This document shows, one piece after another, positions 6,903 through 15,718 of a stretch of DNA of 64,000 nt; the stretch's first letter is position 1, and the number at the start of each line of letters is the position of its first letter. Source of the DNA: VGWG01 sp964580075 (GTDB taxonomy: Bacteria > Verrucomicrobiota > Kiritimatiellia > RFP12 > JAAYNR01); NCBI GenBank assembly GCA_964580075.1, contig CAZOJL010000002.1, positions 10,099 through 74,098 on the forward strand, given 5' to 3'. The position numbers were made by a program, and so were the translations under genes. Under the pieces are notes generated by a model that was given only the letters and a program-made list of their open reading frames with translations, did no database searches and was not told the DNA's origin.

Positions 6903-9523
6903 TGGCTATGGCAGACCTCACGCAAACACAGGATACGGCGACGCCGCCGAAACTGGCGGCTCGCCTGGCAGGCGCCGCATTGATTCCGGCCAGCCTGTTT
7001 CCGCTGCTCGCTCTGGTGACGTATGATTGCCGGGATGTGTCGTGGATTCATGTGCCGGCCAATATGCCGCCCGCGAATTTGATGGGCGTGGTCGGCGCCT
7101 GGCTGATCTTCTGGGGCTATGCGCTGTTCGGGTTTGCGTTGTGGCTGTTGCCGCCGACGCTGATACTCATCGGCCTGCTCATGGTATTCGGCAATCCCGT
7201 GCGGCTCGGGAGACGGCTGCTCTGGGGTTTCCTGTTTCTCGTGATGGTGTGCGCGCTCATACAATTAGCGTCCGGAGCGACGCCGGTGTTGGAGCCAATG
7301 CGGGATCTCAACATCACGCCGAATGCGGGCGGCGTCGTGGGGCAATGGGTGATGACGTGCTTTCTCAAGCGCTGGTTCAATCCGGTGGGTGGCGCGGTGG
7401 TGGCGGTGACGCTGGTGGTGGTGTTCGGGGTGCTGACGGTTGGCGTGCGGACGCTGTGGCGCGCGGGGGCCTGGTTCCGGCAGCGGTGGCAGGAGCGGCG
7501 CCAACACGCGCTGGCGGTGGCGGCGCGTCTGAGCCGCGAAGCGGAGGGTGCCGCAAAGGACGCGGAACGCGATCGGGTGCGGGAGACCCGGGAGTCCGTC
7601 CGTCGGGCGCGCGAGCAGGAACGGCTGTCGCGACAGCAGCAGGAAGAAGAGACCCGGCGCGTCTTCGAAGCGCGCAAACGGATGCTGGCCGAAGAACGCC
7701 TCCAGGTTTCGCCGCAACCGGAAGATGACGTACGTAACAAGGCGGCTGCGATGCGCGAAGCGGCGAAACGCGAACAGCGCGGCGTTGCCGATGCGCCAGC
7801 GGCGGAGGGTGCGGATGCGGCTGTTTCGTCGGTGGCGGATGCCGATGATGCCGGTGTATCTGAGACGCCGCTGGAACCGTATCGTCTGCCGCCGGTCGAG
7901 TTGCTTTCACCGGTTCCCGATGACCGGCCGACGGTGGGCGACATGCAGCAGACGGCCGCCAATCTGGTCGCCAAATTTAAAGAGTTCAACATTCAGATCG
8001 AGGTGACCAACATCATTCCGGGGCCGGTCGTGACCCAATACGAGGTGCTGCCCGGCCCGGGTGTCCGCGTGGAACGGATCGCCGCTGAAGTGCGCAACCT
8101 CCAACTCGCGCTCGGAGCCGCCAGCCTGCGGGTTCTGGCGCCGATTCCGAACAAGAAGGTGTGCGGCATCGAAGTGCCCAACCTGGTGGCGCAGAAGGTG
8201 ACGTTACGCCAGGTATTGGAAGGTGACATGTGGACGAAAGGGACGTATGGCCTGCCCCTGGCCATGGGCAAGGATGTCGTGGGCAAGGACCTGGTGCTCG
8301 ACTTGGCGACACTGCCACACATGCTGGTCGCCGGTCAGACGGGATCGGGCAAGAGCGTGTGTCTGAATGCCATCCTCATCGGGTTGCTCATGAGCCGGAC
8401 GCCGGAGGAACTGCGCCTGATCCTGGTCGACCCCAAACGCGTCGAGTTCCCGCCCTACAACGATCTGCCGCACTTGCTCGTGCCGGTCATCACCGATCCC
8501 AAGAAGGTGGCGTATTCCCTGCGGTGGGCGCTGGGCGAGATGGACAAGCGGCTGAAAATGTTCCAAGCGGCCAAAACCCGCAACATTGCCGCGTTCAACA
8601 ACCGGATGATCGTGCAGCAGGACGACCTCTTCGCCCCCGGTCCGGACACCGAACCGGTGGACGACGGCTTTCCACGGAAACTGCCCCATATTGTGATTGT
8701 CATCGATGAGATGGCCGACCTGATGACCACCGTCGGTAAGGAGGTCGAGGCGAGCATTTCGCGTTTGGCGGCCGTGTCGCGCGCGGCAGGCATCCATATG
8801 ATTCTGGCCACGCAGCGGCCTTCGGTCGATGTGCTCACCGGCACCATCAAGGCCAATATTCCGGGGCGTGTCGCATTCCAGGTCGCACAGAGGAACGACA
8901 GCCGGATCATTCTCGATGCCCAGGGCGCCGAGAGCTTGATCGGCAGAGGAGACATGATTTTTCTCGATTCCAAACTCGGACAGGTGCGCGTCCAGGGGGC
9001 CTGGGTCGGCGACGACGAGATCGCCCGCGTGGTCACGTTTGTCAAGGAGCACAGCCGTGCGGCGTTTGACGACACCTTCCTTACCAAGCTCGAGAAGGTG
9101 CGGGAGTTGGGCGCCGATGACGTCGACGCGGATGATGCCGGCCACGAGGGGACGACAGACGCCGCGCGAGGCGAGGGCGAGGGGGCGGCTGAGGAAGACG
9201 GCGATGAGGTGATGGTGCGGGAGGCGATGCGCGTGATTCGGGACACGCGCCGCGCGTCGACGTCCACGCTGCAGCGGCGGCTGCGCATCGGGTTTACACG
9301 CGCGGGTCGCATTATGGATCTATTGGAAGCGCGCGGGATCATCGGACCTCCGCAGGGCGTGGCCCCCCGCGATATATTGGTTGATCTGGATGCTGGATAT
9401 GCGCATACTGACGGTTCGTCGGAAGCTTCAGCCAATCTGGAGGAGTCTGTTGGAGGTGTGTTTGAATCGGATGCCCAAGAACCGTCGGACGGTTCCGAAG
9501 ACACCGCGGGCGGGTTGAGGTAA
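6899..9523 (+). CDS. ftsK: DNA translocase FtsK
   Basis: Septum-located DNA pump that clears chromosomes during division. 874 residues. Four hydrophobic segments lie in the first 190 residues (for example LIFWGYALFGFALWLLPPTL and FLFLVMVCALIQLASG). Next is a charged Arg/Glu coiled-coil linker of about 140 residues, then the alpha-beta motor: VTQYEVLPGPGV, Walker A GQTGSGKS (about residue 478), Walker B IVIVIDEMADL and the ATQRPSVDVLTG loop. The C-terminal gamma winged helix (residues about 775-820, RRLRIGFTRAGRIMDLLE), which reads polarity sequences, is present. The last 50 residues are acidic. Its ATG overlaps the ybbR stop. Confidence 0.96.
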   Translation: MMAMADLTQTQDTATPPKLAARLAGAALIPASLFPLLALVTYDCRDVSWIHVPANMPPANLMGVVGAWLIFWGYALFGFALWLLPPTLILIGLLMVFGNPVRLGRRLLWGFLFLVMVCALIQLASGATPVLEPMRDLNITPNAGGVVGQWVMTCFLKRWFNPVGGAVVAVTLVVVFGVLTVGVRTLWRAGAWFRQRWQERRQHALAVAARLSREAEGAAKDAERDRVRETRESVRRAREQERLSRQQQEEETRRVFEARKRMLAEERLQVSPQPEDDVRNKAAAMREAAKREQRGVADAPAAEGADAAVSSVADADDAGVSETPLEPYRLPPVELLSPVPDDRPTVGDMQQTAANLVAKFKEFNIQIEVTNIIPGPVVTQYEVLPGPGVRVERIAAEVRNLQLALGAASLRVLAPIPNKKVCGIEVPNLVAQKVTLRQVLEGDMWTKGTYGLPLAMGKDVVGKDLVLDLATLPHMLVAGQTGSGKSVCLNAILIGLLMSRTPEELRLILVDPKRVEFPPYNDLPHLLVPVITDPKKVAYSLRWALGEMDKRLKMFQAAKTRNIAAFNNRMIVQQDDLFAPGPDTEPVDDGFPRKLPHIVIVIDEMADLMTTVGKEVEASISRLAAVSRAAGIHMILATQRPSVDVLTGTIKANIPGRVAFQVAQRNDSRIILDAQGAESLIGRGDMIFLDSKLGQVRVQGAWVGDDEIARVVTFVKEHSRAAFDDTFLTKLEKVRELGADDVDADDAGHEGTTDAARGEGEGAAEEDGDEVMVREAMRVIRDTRRASTSTLQRRLRIGFTRAGRIMDLLEARGIIGPPQGVAPRDILVDLDAGYAHTDGSSEASANLEESVGGVFESDAQEPSDGSEDTAGGLR

Positions 9524-9544
9524 CGGGAAGGCAGGTGCGGATTT

Positions 9545-10438
9545 ATGGCGCTAGGATCGATCTTAAAAGAAGCACGTGAACGGAAAGGGCTGACATCCCA
9601 GCAGGTCGCCGAGACCACCCGGATGATGGTGCAGATTGTGGAAGATCTCGAACTCGAGGATTTCCGCAGGATTGCCGCGCCGCTCTACGGAAGGGGTTTT
9701 ATCAAGCTATATGCCGAATGTGTCGGCATCGAGCCGGACCCGTTGGTTGCGGAATTCATCGAGATATTCACGGGAAAGCGCCCCCCCCAGATTCAGCGCC
9801 GCGCGGTATCGGTCGCCCCTCCGGTGTCAGCGCGGTTGCAGCCGGATGCGCGCAAGCCGGAGACCGCGTCCCTGTCTGCGCCGATCACGTCCGGGCCGGG
9901 ATTCCAACCGCCTGCACAGGGGAATGCACCGTCGCCTGGCGAACGGATCGAGCAGAAATCGGAACCCGCCCCGGAGGTGATGCCGCTGGACGAACCGGCA
10001 GAAGAACCGGCCTCTGATCTGTTTACCCTCGCGCAAAACAAGAGGCCGACTGCTCCGCAGCGGCAATCCCGTGGCGTCCGCGAGCCGGCGGCGCTGCCGC
10101 CCCGGGTTCTCCCGTTCAGCGGCGGGAGTCCGACAGCGGAGCAACCGGATGATCTCCCGGAAGAGACGGCCCCACCGCCTCCAAAACGATCGGGCGAAGC
10201 GGCGTGGTGCCCGTCCCGGGTGGTGGTGCGGGAAGTGGCTCGAATCTGGAGCGGCATGCCGCGGTTGCCCTCGGAGTGGCTAACGCCCCGACGGATGATG
10301 CTCGCCGTGGCTGTCGTGGCGGGCGTGGCCATTCTGCTGCTCGGTGTGCGCTTCCTCGCCTGGCTGACCGAACGGTCGGCTTCCCAGCCGGTCGTTTCCG
10401 TACGCGTGCTTCCGCCTCCGCCGCCCTATTTTGAGTGA
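9545..10438 (+). CDS. RodZ-like helix-turn-helix membrane protein
   Basis: 297 residues. The first 75 form a Cro-type HTH_25 domain (LGSILKEARERKGLTSQQVA; LYGRGFIKLYAECVGI), as in RodZ, which links MreB to the envelope. A Pro/Ala/Glu-rich linker of about 170 residues follows, then one transmembrane helix near residues 257-277 (LAVAVVAGVAILLLGVRFLAW). Only about 20 residues remain outside, ending in a poly-Pro run. The extracytoplasmic DUF4115 domain of classical RodZ is missing, so this is a short form. The position after ftsK fits a cell-shape or division role. No mreB is in the window. Confidence 0.75.
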   Translation: MALGSILKEARERKGLTSQQVAETTRMMVQIVEDLELEDFRRIAAPLYGRGFIKLYAECVGIEPDPLVAEFIEIFTGKRPPQIQRRAVSVAPPVSARLQPDARKPETASLSAPITSGPGFQPPAQGNAPSPGERIEQKSEPAPEVMPLDEPAEEPASDLFTLAQNKRPTAPQRQSRGVREPAALPPRVLPFSGGSPTAEQPDDLPEETAPPPPKRSGEAAWCPSRVVVREVARIWSGMPRLPSEWLTPRRMMLAVAVVAGVAILLLGVRFLAWLTERSASQPVVSVRVLPPPPPYFE

Positions 10439-10508
10439 GGCTGTGGCTGGCGCGCGGGTGTTGGCGGGCGATGTTCGTGAGTCAGATTTCGGCAGAAGAG
10501 GGAGTGGT

Positions 10509-11870
10509 GTGTTGCGTTCAAAATCGGTTTCGGTCGGGTTCGTCAGTCTGGGGTGTTCGAAGAATGTGGTGGATGCCCAGGTGATGGCCGGGTTTGTGTT
10601 GGACGATGGCCTGGTTCTGGCACCCGCTCCGGAGGCGGCCGATGTCGTGATCGTCAACACCTGTGCCTTTATCGGCGACGCGCGCGCAGAGGCCGCCGAG
10701 GCTATTCTGCAGGTGTGCGGGCTCAAGACGGCTGGCGGCTGCCGCGGCGTGGTGGTCACGGGGTGCATGGCGCAACGGTATGGCGACCGTCTGCTCAAGA
10801 GTTTCCCGGATATTGACGCCTGTGTCGGCGTGGATGCGCTGGATCAGATCGGAGCGATCATCCGCCGCGTGGCCGCAGGTGAGCGGGGCATCGTCGCGGT
10901 CACGGCAGAACCGTCGCGTCTGTTCACGCCCACCCGGCCGACGCTCTCGTTCAGCGGCGGGCCGTTCGCCTGGCTCAAGATCGCCGACGGATGCAGCCAT
11001 GCCTGCGCGTTCTGCGCGATACCGGGCATCCGCGGGAAGCTCCGCTCGCGGCCGATGGAGGAGGTGCTGGCCGAAGCCCGCGCGTGCCTCGGCGCCGGCG
11101 CGCGCGAATTGAATCTCATTGCGCAGGACACGACCGCCTATGGCCGGGAGCGCCGGGAGCCCGACGGCCTGGCGACGCTGTTGCGGATGCTGGATGCCCT
11201 GGACGGCCGCTTCTGGATACGTGTGATGTACGGGTATCCGTCGCTGATCTCCGACGCGCTGCTCGAAACCGTCGCCGTGTCCCGGCACGTCTGCCGCTAT
11301 TTCGATGTGCCGGTGCAACACAGCCACCCCGACATCCTGCGAGCGATGCGGCGGGCCGATACGATCAAGCCGGTCGCACGGCTTGCCGAGCGGATCCGGA
11401 ACGCCGTACCGGGCGCGGTTTTGCGCACCACCTGCCTGGTTGGATTTCCCGGCGAAGGAGACGCCCATTTTGAGCATCTTCTGGCCACCGTGAAGCAGGC
11501 GCGTTTTGACCATGTGGGGGTCTTCGTCTACTCGCCCGAAGCGGGGACGGCCTCTTACCGGATGGGCGCTGTTCCGCCGCTTGAAGTGGCCGAGGAACGG
11601 CGGCGGCGGCTCATGCTGGCGCAACGGCGGATTGTGGATGAGAAACGACGCGAGCTGACCGGCACGCGCGCCGACGCCCTGCTCATCCGCACCGCTCGCC
11701 CGCTGCGCGGCCGTCCGACCTGGGAGGCGCGGCTCGAACGTCAGGCTCCCGATGTAGACGGCGTGACGCGCGTCGTCGGCGTGCTGACGGGCGCCCGTCC
11801 GGGGGATTGGGCGCAAGTCGCCATTACGGGTGGCCGCGGCTACGACCTGTATGCGGCGGTTACCCCGTAG
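10509..11870 (+). CDS. rimO: ribosomal protein S12 methylthiotransferase RimO
   Basis: Radical SAM enzyme that adds a methylthio group to an Asp of ribosomal protein S12. About 453 residues from GTG 10509, which follows an AGAGGGA Shine-Dalgarno; an in-frame TTG at 10431 would overlap the rodZ-like gene by 8 bases but adds an unconserved leader. The UPF0004 domain carries its three cluster cysteines (SLGCSKNVVDAQ, NTCAFI, TGCMAQ). The radical SAM site is CSHACAFC with the CxxxCxxC spacing. A TRAM-like segment is C-terminal. GCSKN followed by VD favours RimO over MiaB. It ends the operon; a repeat-built hairpin follows. Confidence 0.92.
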   Translation: MLRSKSVSVGFVSLGCSKNVVDAQVMAGFVLDDGLVLAPAPEAADVVIVNTCAFIGDARAEAAEAILQVCGLKTAGGCRGVVVTGCMAQRYGDRLLKSFPDIDACVGVDALDQIGAIIRRVAAGERGIVAVTAEPSRLFTPTRPTLSFSGGPFAWLKIADGCSHACAFCAIPGIRGKLRSRPMEEVLAEARACLGAGARELNLIAQDTTAYGRERREPDGLATLLRMLDALDGRFWIRVMYGYPSLISDALLETVAVSRHVCRYFDVPVQHSHPDILRAMRRADTIKPVARLAERIRNAVPGAVLRTTCLVGFPGEGDAHFEHLLATVKQARFDHVGVFVYSPEAGTASYRMGAVPPLEVAEERRRRLMLAQRRIVDEKRRELTGTRADALLIRTARPLRGRPTWEARLERQAPDVDGVTRVVGVLTGARPGDWAQVAITGGRGYDLYAAVTP

Positions 11871-11892
11871 CGAAACCCTTGGAAGCGCCGAG

Positions 11893-11957
11893 AATCGGGG
11901 TTCGGGGTTCGGGGTTCGGGGTTCAGGCCGGAAACGCCTCCTGAACCCCGAACCCTG
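11893..11957. repeat. tandem GGGTTC repeat forming a hairpin after rimO
   Basis: Tandem copies of GGGGTTC run rightward from about 11897. A 16-base arm (11912-11927) is perfectly complemented by 11940-11955 around a 12-base loop. The stem is strong, but no T-run follows, so a terminator role is possible, not shown. Similar GGTTCAGGG words are present next to the hairpin copy at 1461-1500. Confidence 0.7.
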
Positions 11958-11967
11958 AACCCTCTCC

Positions 11968-11995
11968 GCTTGCACAAACCGGAGGTTTTGCAAGC
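11968..11995. repeat. dispersed hairpin repeat, copy 2 (inverted relative to copy 1)
   Basis: GCTTGCA-C-AAACC, a GGA loop, then GGTTT-TGCAAGC form a near-perfect stem with one bulged C. It matches the copy at 1461-1500 on the opposite strand, including the flanking GAGGCGCTT. It separates the rimO end from the sensor-kinase promoter. Confidence 0.75.
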
Positions 11996-12025
11996 GCCTC
12001 ATGCGTTTGCCCTGCCATTTCCGGT

Positions 12026-12054
12026 TTGGCATCCGGCGTGAATTTTGGTATAGT
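12026..12054 (+). promoter_or_regulatory. sigma70-type promoter for the hybrid sensor kinase
   Basis: TTGGCA (12026-12031), a 17-base spacer and TATAGT (12049-12054) match consensus closely. Transcription would start near 12061, leaving a leader under 20 bases before ATG 12079. Confidence 0.7.
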
Positions 12055-12078
12055 GCATAAACGCGTAATTACTCAAAC

Positions 12079-15000
12079 ATGTGTTGTATGCCGGAAAACG
12101 ATAGTGACATCACGGGTGGCGTACCGCAGGCCTCGGGGAATGGCGCGGCAAACGCGGAAAACGTTTTGGACGGCGTGTCTTCACACGGGTGGCCGGCCGA
12201 TGAAGCGTTGCGCATTTGGCGGGAGGTTCACCGGGTCATTTACGGGGCCGCAGGCGAGGCGGACGCCCTGCAGGCTGTTTGTGAGGCGCTGCTCACATTC
12301 GCCGGTTGCGCCTGTTCCCGCATCGGGCTGATTGACACGGACGATCCGTGTGTGGTGCGTTTTACTGCATCGGCCGGTCGATTTCATGGGGCGTTGAGCG
12401 AACGGTCGTTCCGGATCGACGGGAGCGTGCTCGCCGACACGTTGCCGCTTGTCCATGCGTTGGAGACGGGCGAACCGGTTGTTTCCGCCGTGACGTCCAA
12501 CACGTTCTTTCGGCGTTGGTTCTCACTGGGTGATCGCCGGGGGTTTTGCGCGGCGTTTCCCTTGCGAACGGGATTGAGTCGATTCGGAGTTCTGGCGCTG
12601 GTTGCTGCAGATGCGGCTGTTTTTTCCGGTTCCAGGCTACGGTTTTGGGGTGATCTGGCCGATACGGTGGCACACGGAATCGGCGCGATGAGAGATCGTC
12701 AGGCTCGCCTTCTGGCAGAGCGCGCCTCGCGCGCGGCCGATGCCCTGCTTCACGCGGCGATTGGCAGTGCGCCGATGTTGATCACCGTGCGCAATGCGGA
12801 CGGACGCCTGACACGTGTGCTCAACGGTGGGCAGGCCCTGCCTCCCGGCTTTACCCATCAAAATATGATCGGGCTTTTTCCGTCGGCTGACGGTTTGCCA
12901 ACGCCGAACGGGCTCGATGAGCATGATCGTCGGATCGTTTCCAGCGGCGGTCAGATCCAGGTGGAGCGTTCCGTGACCGGTCCGGACGGCGTGCCGCGAT
13001 CGGTCTGGACGACCCGGGGACCGCTTTTAGACAGCGATGGCCAAGCAGGCGGCATCTATGAGATCATTCGTGACATCTCGAATGAAAAAGAAGCGGCGCA
13101 ACGCCTGCTTCACGTCACACGGTCACGGACGGTTCTCAGTGACCTGGGACAGGTTTTGGTACGATCCGACTCGGAGGAGGCGCTCCTTGCCGGCGCCTGC
13201 CGAGCACTGACCGAGGCGGGAGGCTATATCCAGTGCTGGGGCGTCCGGATCGAATCCGAAAACGCATGCCGGATCCGGATATTGGCCGCAGGGGGGGAAC
13301 CGGCCAGAAAGGAAACGCAGCCGGTTCAGGAAAAGCGCGAATGGGCCGCTTTTCCCGAGCCGCATAAGCTTGCGCGGGCGATTCAAGGCGGCTTGTCGGA
13401 AGTCTGCAGCGGGGATACGCCCCCTGCCGCGGAGCTCTGTCGTCCGTTGGGAAGGGTGGACAGCCGTGTGCGGGCCTGCGCCACGATGTCCTTGTGGGAC
13501 GGCGCAACGCTCTATGGCGCCTTGGTGGTGTGTGCCGCTACGGATGCCGCGTTTTCGGAGGAAGGAATCGAGTTTCTCCGGGAGCTGTCGCGGGACATCA
13601 GCTTCGGCATCACCGCACTTCGGGCGCGCCTGGCGCATCTGGCAGCCGAACAGAAGCAGCATGAAACGTCGGAGCTGTTGCGCAATGTCATTGAAGGCTC
13701 CTCTGATTTTATCTACATCGTCGATTTTCAGGGACGCTACCAGCAGTTCCTCAACCGCGGCGGCTTGAAACGATATGGCATCGATCCCGACCGCGTGATC
13801 GGCCGGACGCCCACGCAGGTGTGGGGTGTCGTCATCGGACGCCACGAAATGGAGCGTTACCAACAGATCCTCGCTCGCGGCATGGTCGTGCAAGGGGAGG
13901 AAACGGTGAGCGTCAATGATGGTGGGGTCCGGCAACTCTGGGTGACAAACGGGCCCCTTCGGGGTGAAGACGGAAAACTGTTTGGCGTCTTCGGGATCGT
14001 GCGCGACGTGACCGACTTCCGGCGTGCCGAACGCGTCTTGCGCGCCAACAGCGAACGGTTGGAAGTGTTGCAGTCGCTGGTGGCCCGCGACTATGACAAC
14101 GAGAACGACATGATCCGCTTCGGCATGGCTGAAATTATGCGGATCACGGGATCGGTGATCGGCTATTTCAATATTGTTGACGGCGACAAGGTGAACGTCT
14201 TCATGCAGATCCGGCGGGGCAACGAGGTGGAAGACGCGCCTTTTCTGCCCATGGGTACGGTGTTGCCTTTGCCGGGTACGCCATGGGCGAATTGCAGGGC
14301 CACGCGGAAACCCCTGGTGGTCAACAATGCGGCGTTCAGTTTTGGCGATGGCGCCGGCCGCCTGACCCTGAACCGCCAGATCTGCGTGCCCGTCAGCGTC
14401 AACGATCGGGTGGAGGTGCTGGCGGGGGTCTGCAACAAGGCGGCGGATTATGAGGAGATTGATGTCCAGCAGGTCAGTCTGTTCATGGAAAGCCTCTGGC
14501 AATTGATTCTGCATCGCCGCGCCGACCAAAAGAGCCGCCTGTTGCGCGACCAGTTGGAGCAATCGCAGAAGCTGGAACTGGTGGGGCATCTGACGGGCGG
14601 CATCGCGCATGATTTCAACAACCTGCTGCAGGTGATCAATGGCTACTCGGAAATCATGCTGAAGCGAATGCAACCGGGCGATGCGTTCCGTCACGAAGTA
14701 TCCGAGATCTTTGAAGCCGGCCGCCGTGCGGCGCACATGACCGGACGGCTGTTGGCCTTCAGCCGGAGGCAGGTGGCGCGTCAGGAATCGGTAAGCCTCA
14801 ACCCGATCATCCTTGAAATGGAGAAGATGCTGCGGCGGATCATCGGTGAAAATATCGACCTCCGGATCGATCTGCATCCTGATCTGCCGGAGTGTCTGGC
14901 GGACATCAACCAGATCGAGCAGGTCTTGCTCAACCTCTGTGTCAACGCGCGCGACGCCATGCCGCGCGGCGGTGTGTTGACGCTTCGTACGCAGGTCGAA

Positions 15001-15708
15001 AACCTCGACGCCATACAGGCTGCGGCGTTACGGATACGGCCGGGGATGACGGTGGTTCTCGCTGTCGTCGACACCGGCACCGGGATGGCTCAGACGGTGA
15101 AGGATCATCTCTTTGAAGCTTTCTTCACCACCAAGGAGCAGGGCAAAGGCACGGGTTTGGGACTGGCGACCGTGCACGGAATTATCACGCAGCACAATGG
15201 CCACATCGGGTACATGTCGGAAGTGGGCGTGGGCACCACCTGTACGGTGTTGCTGCCGGCCATTAACGCGTTGGCAGTTCAATCCAAACCGGCCGATGTC
15301 GTCGCGCGTGAGGGGGACTCTACGGGTAGCGGCGAATGGCTGTTGGTGGGAGAGGACGAGGATCATGTGCGGAAGATGCTGTCGCAAACCCTGACGGCCC
15401 ACGGATACCACGTGCTGGAGGCGTGTGACGGTACCGACGTGTTGCGTCTGTACGGCATGAATCGCGGTCGCGTGGCGCTGATCATCTGCGACGTCTGTAT
15501 GCCGGGAAAAGGGGGGCTGGAGTTGGAGCGGGAACTCTCCGTGACGTATCGCAATCCCCCGCCGGTATTGTTTATGACGGGCTACATGGATATCATCGAA
15601 TGTCTCCGGGCGGACGGCAGCACCATCGACCCCATGGTCAAACCGATAGCGGCCGACGAGCTTTTAAGGCGGGTCAAAGATGTCCTGAGTCGTTCAATCG
15701 ACGACTGA
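12079..15708 (+). CDS. hybrid sensor histidine kinase with GAF/PAS sensor array and receiver domain
   Basis: 1209 residues, with no transmembrane segment, so probably cytosolic. Order: GAF-like (about 45-200), PAS (215-330), GAF-like (350-520), PAS (535-650), GAF-like (660-825), HisKA with the motif GGIAHDFNN (phospho-acceptor His844), HATPase with N box NLCVNARDAMPRGG, DTGTGM and GTGLGLATV, then a receiver with Asp1138 in ICDVCMPG, Thr in FMTGY and Lys in VKPI. The HDFNN kinase class usually passes phosphate to its own receiver. No DNA-binding output or separate regulator is adjacent, so the downstream target is unknown. The start has no obvious ribosome binding site; a second in-frame ATG lies at 12088. 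Confidence 0.92.
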   Translation: MCCMPENDSDITGGVPQASGNGAANAENVLDGVSSHGWPADEALRIWREVHRVIYGAAGEADALQAVCEALLTFAGCACSRIGLIDTDDPCVVRFTASAGRFHGALSERSFRIDGSVLADTLPLVHALETGEPVVSAVTSNTFFRRWFSLGDRRGFCAAFPLRTGLSRFGVLALVAADAAVFSGSRLRFWGDLADTVAHGIGAMRDRQARLLAERASRAADALLHAAIGSAPMLITVRNADGRLTRVLNGGQALPPGFTHQNMIGLFPSADGLPTPNGLDEHDRRIVSSGGQIQVERSVTGPDGVPRSVWTTRGPLLDSDGQAGGIYEIIRDISNEKEAAQRLLHVTRSRTVLSDLGQVLVRSDSEEALLAGACRALTEAGGYIQCWGVRIESENACRIRILAAGGEPARKETQPVQEKREWAAFPEPHKLARAIQGGLSEVCSGDTPPAAELCRPLGRVDSRVRACATMSLWDGATLYGALVVCAATDAAFSEEGIEFLRELSRDISFGITALRARLAHLAAEQKQHETSELLRNVIEGSSDFIYIVDFQGRYQQFLNRGGLKRYGIDPDRVIGRTPTQVWGVVIGRHEMERYQQILARGMVVQGEETVSVNDGGVRQLWVTNGPLRGEDGKLFGVFGIVRDVTDFRRAERVLRANSERLEVLQSLVARDYDNENDMIRFGMAEIMRITGSVIGYFNIVDGDKVNVFMQIRRGNEVEDAPFLPMGTVLPLPGTPWANCRATRKPLVVNNAAFSFGDGAGRLTLNRQICVPVSVNDRVEVLAGVCNKAADYEEIDVQQVSLFMESLWQLILHRRADQKSRLLRDQLEQSQKLELVGHLTGGIAHDFNNLLQVINGYSEIMLKRMQPGDAFRHEVSEIFEAGRRAAHMTGRLLAFSRRQVARQESVSLNPIILEMEKMLRRIIGENIDLRIDLHPDLPECLADINQIEQVLLNLCVNARDAMPRGGVLTLRTQVENLDAIQAAALRIRPGMTVVLAVVDTGTGMAQTVKDHLFEAFFTTKEQGKGTGLGLATVHGIITQHNGHIGYMSEVGVGTTCTVLLPAINALAVQSKPADVVAREGDSTGSGEWLLVGEDEDHVRKMLSQTLTAHGYHVLEACDGTDVLRLYGMNRGRVALIICDVCMPGKGGLELERELSVTYRNPPPVLFMTGYMDIIECLRADGSTIDPMVKPIAADELLRRVKDVLSRSIDD

Positions 15709-15718
15709 TGCCCAGCGG

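Noticed and set aside
10509..11870. MiaB instead of RimO
   Set aside because: The first cysteine motif reads GCSKNVVD as in RimO; MiaB normally has a GCQMN-type motif.
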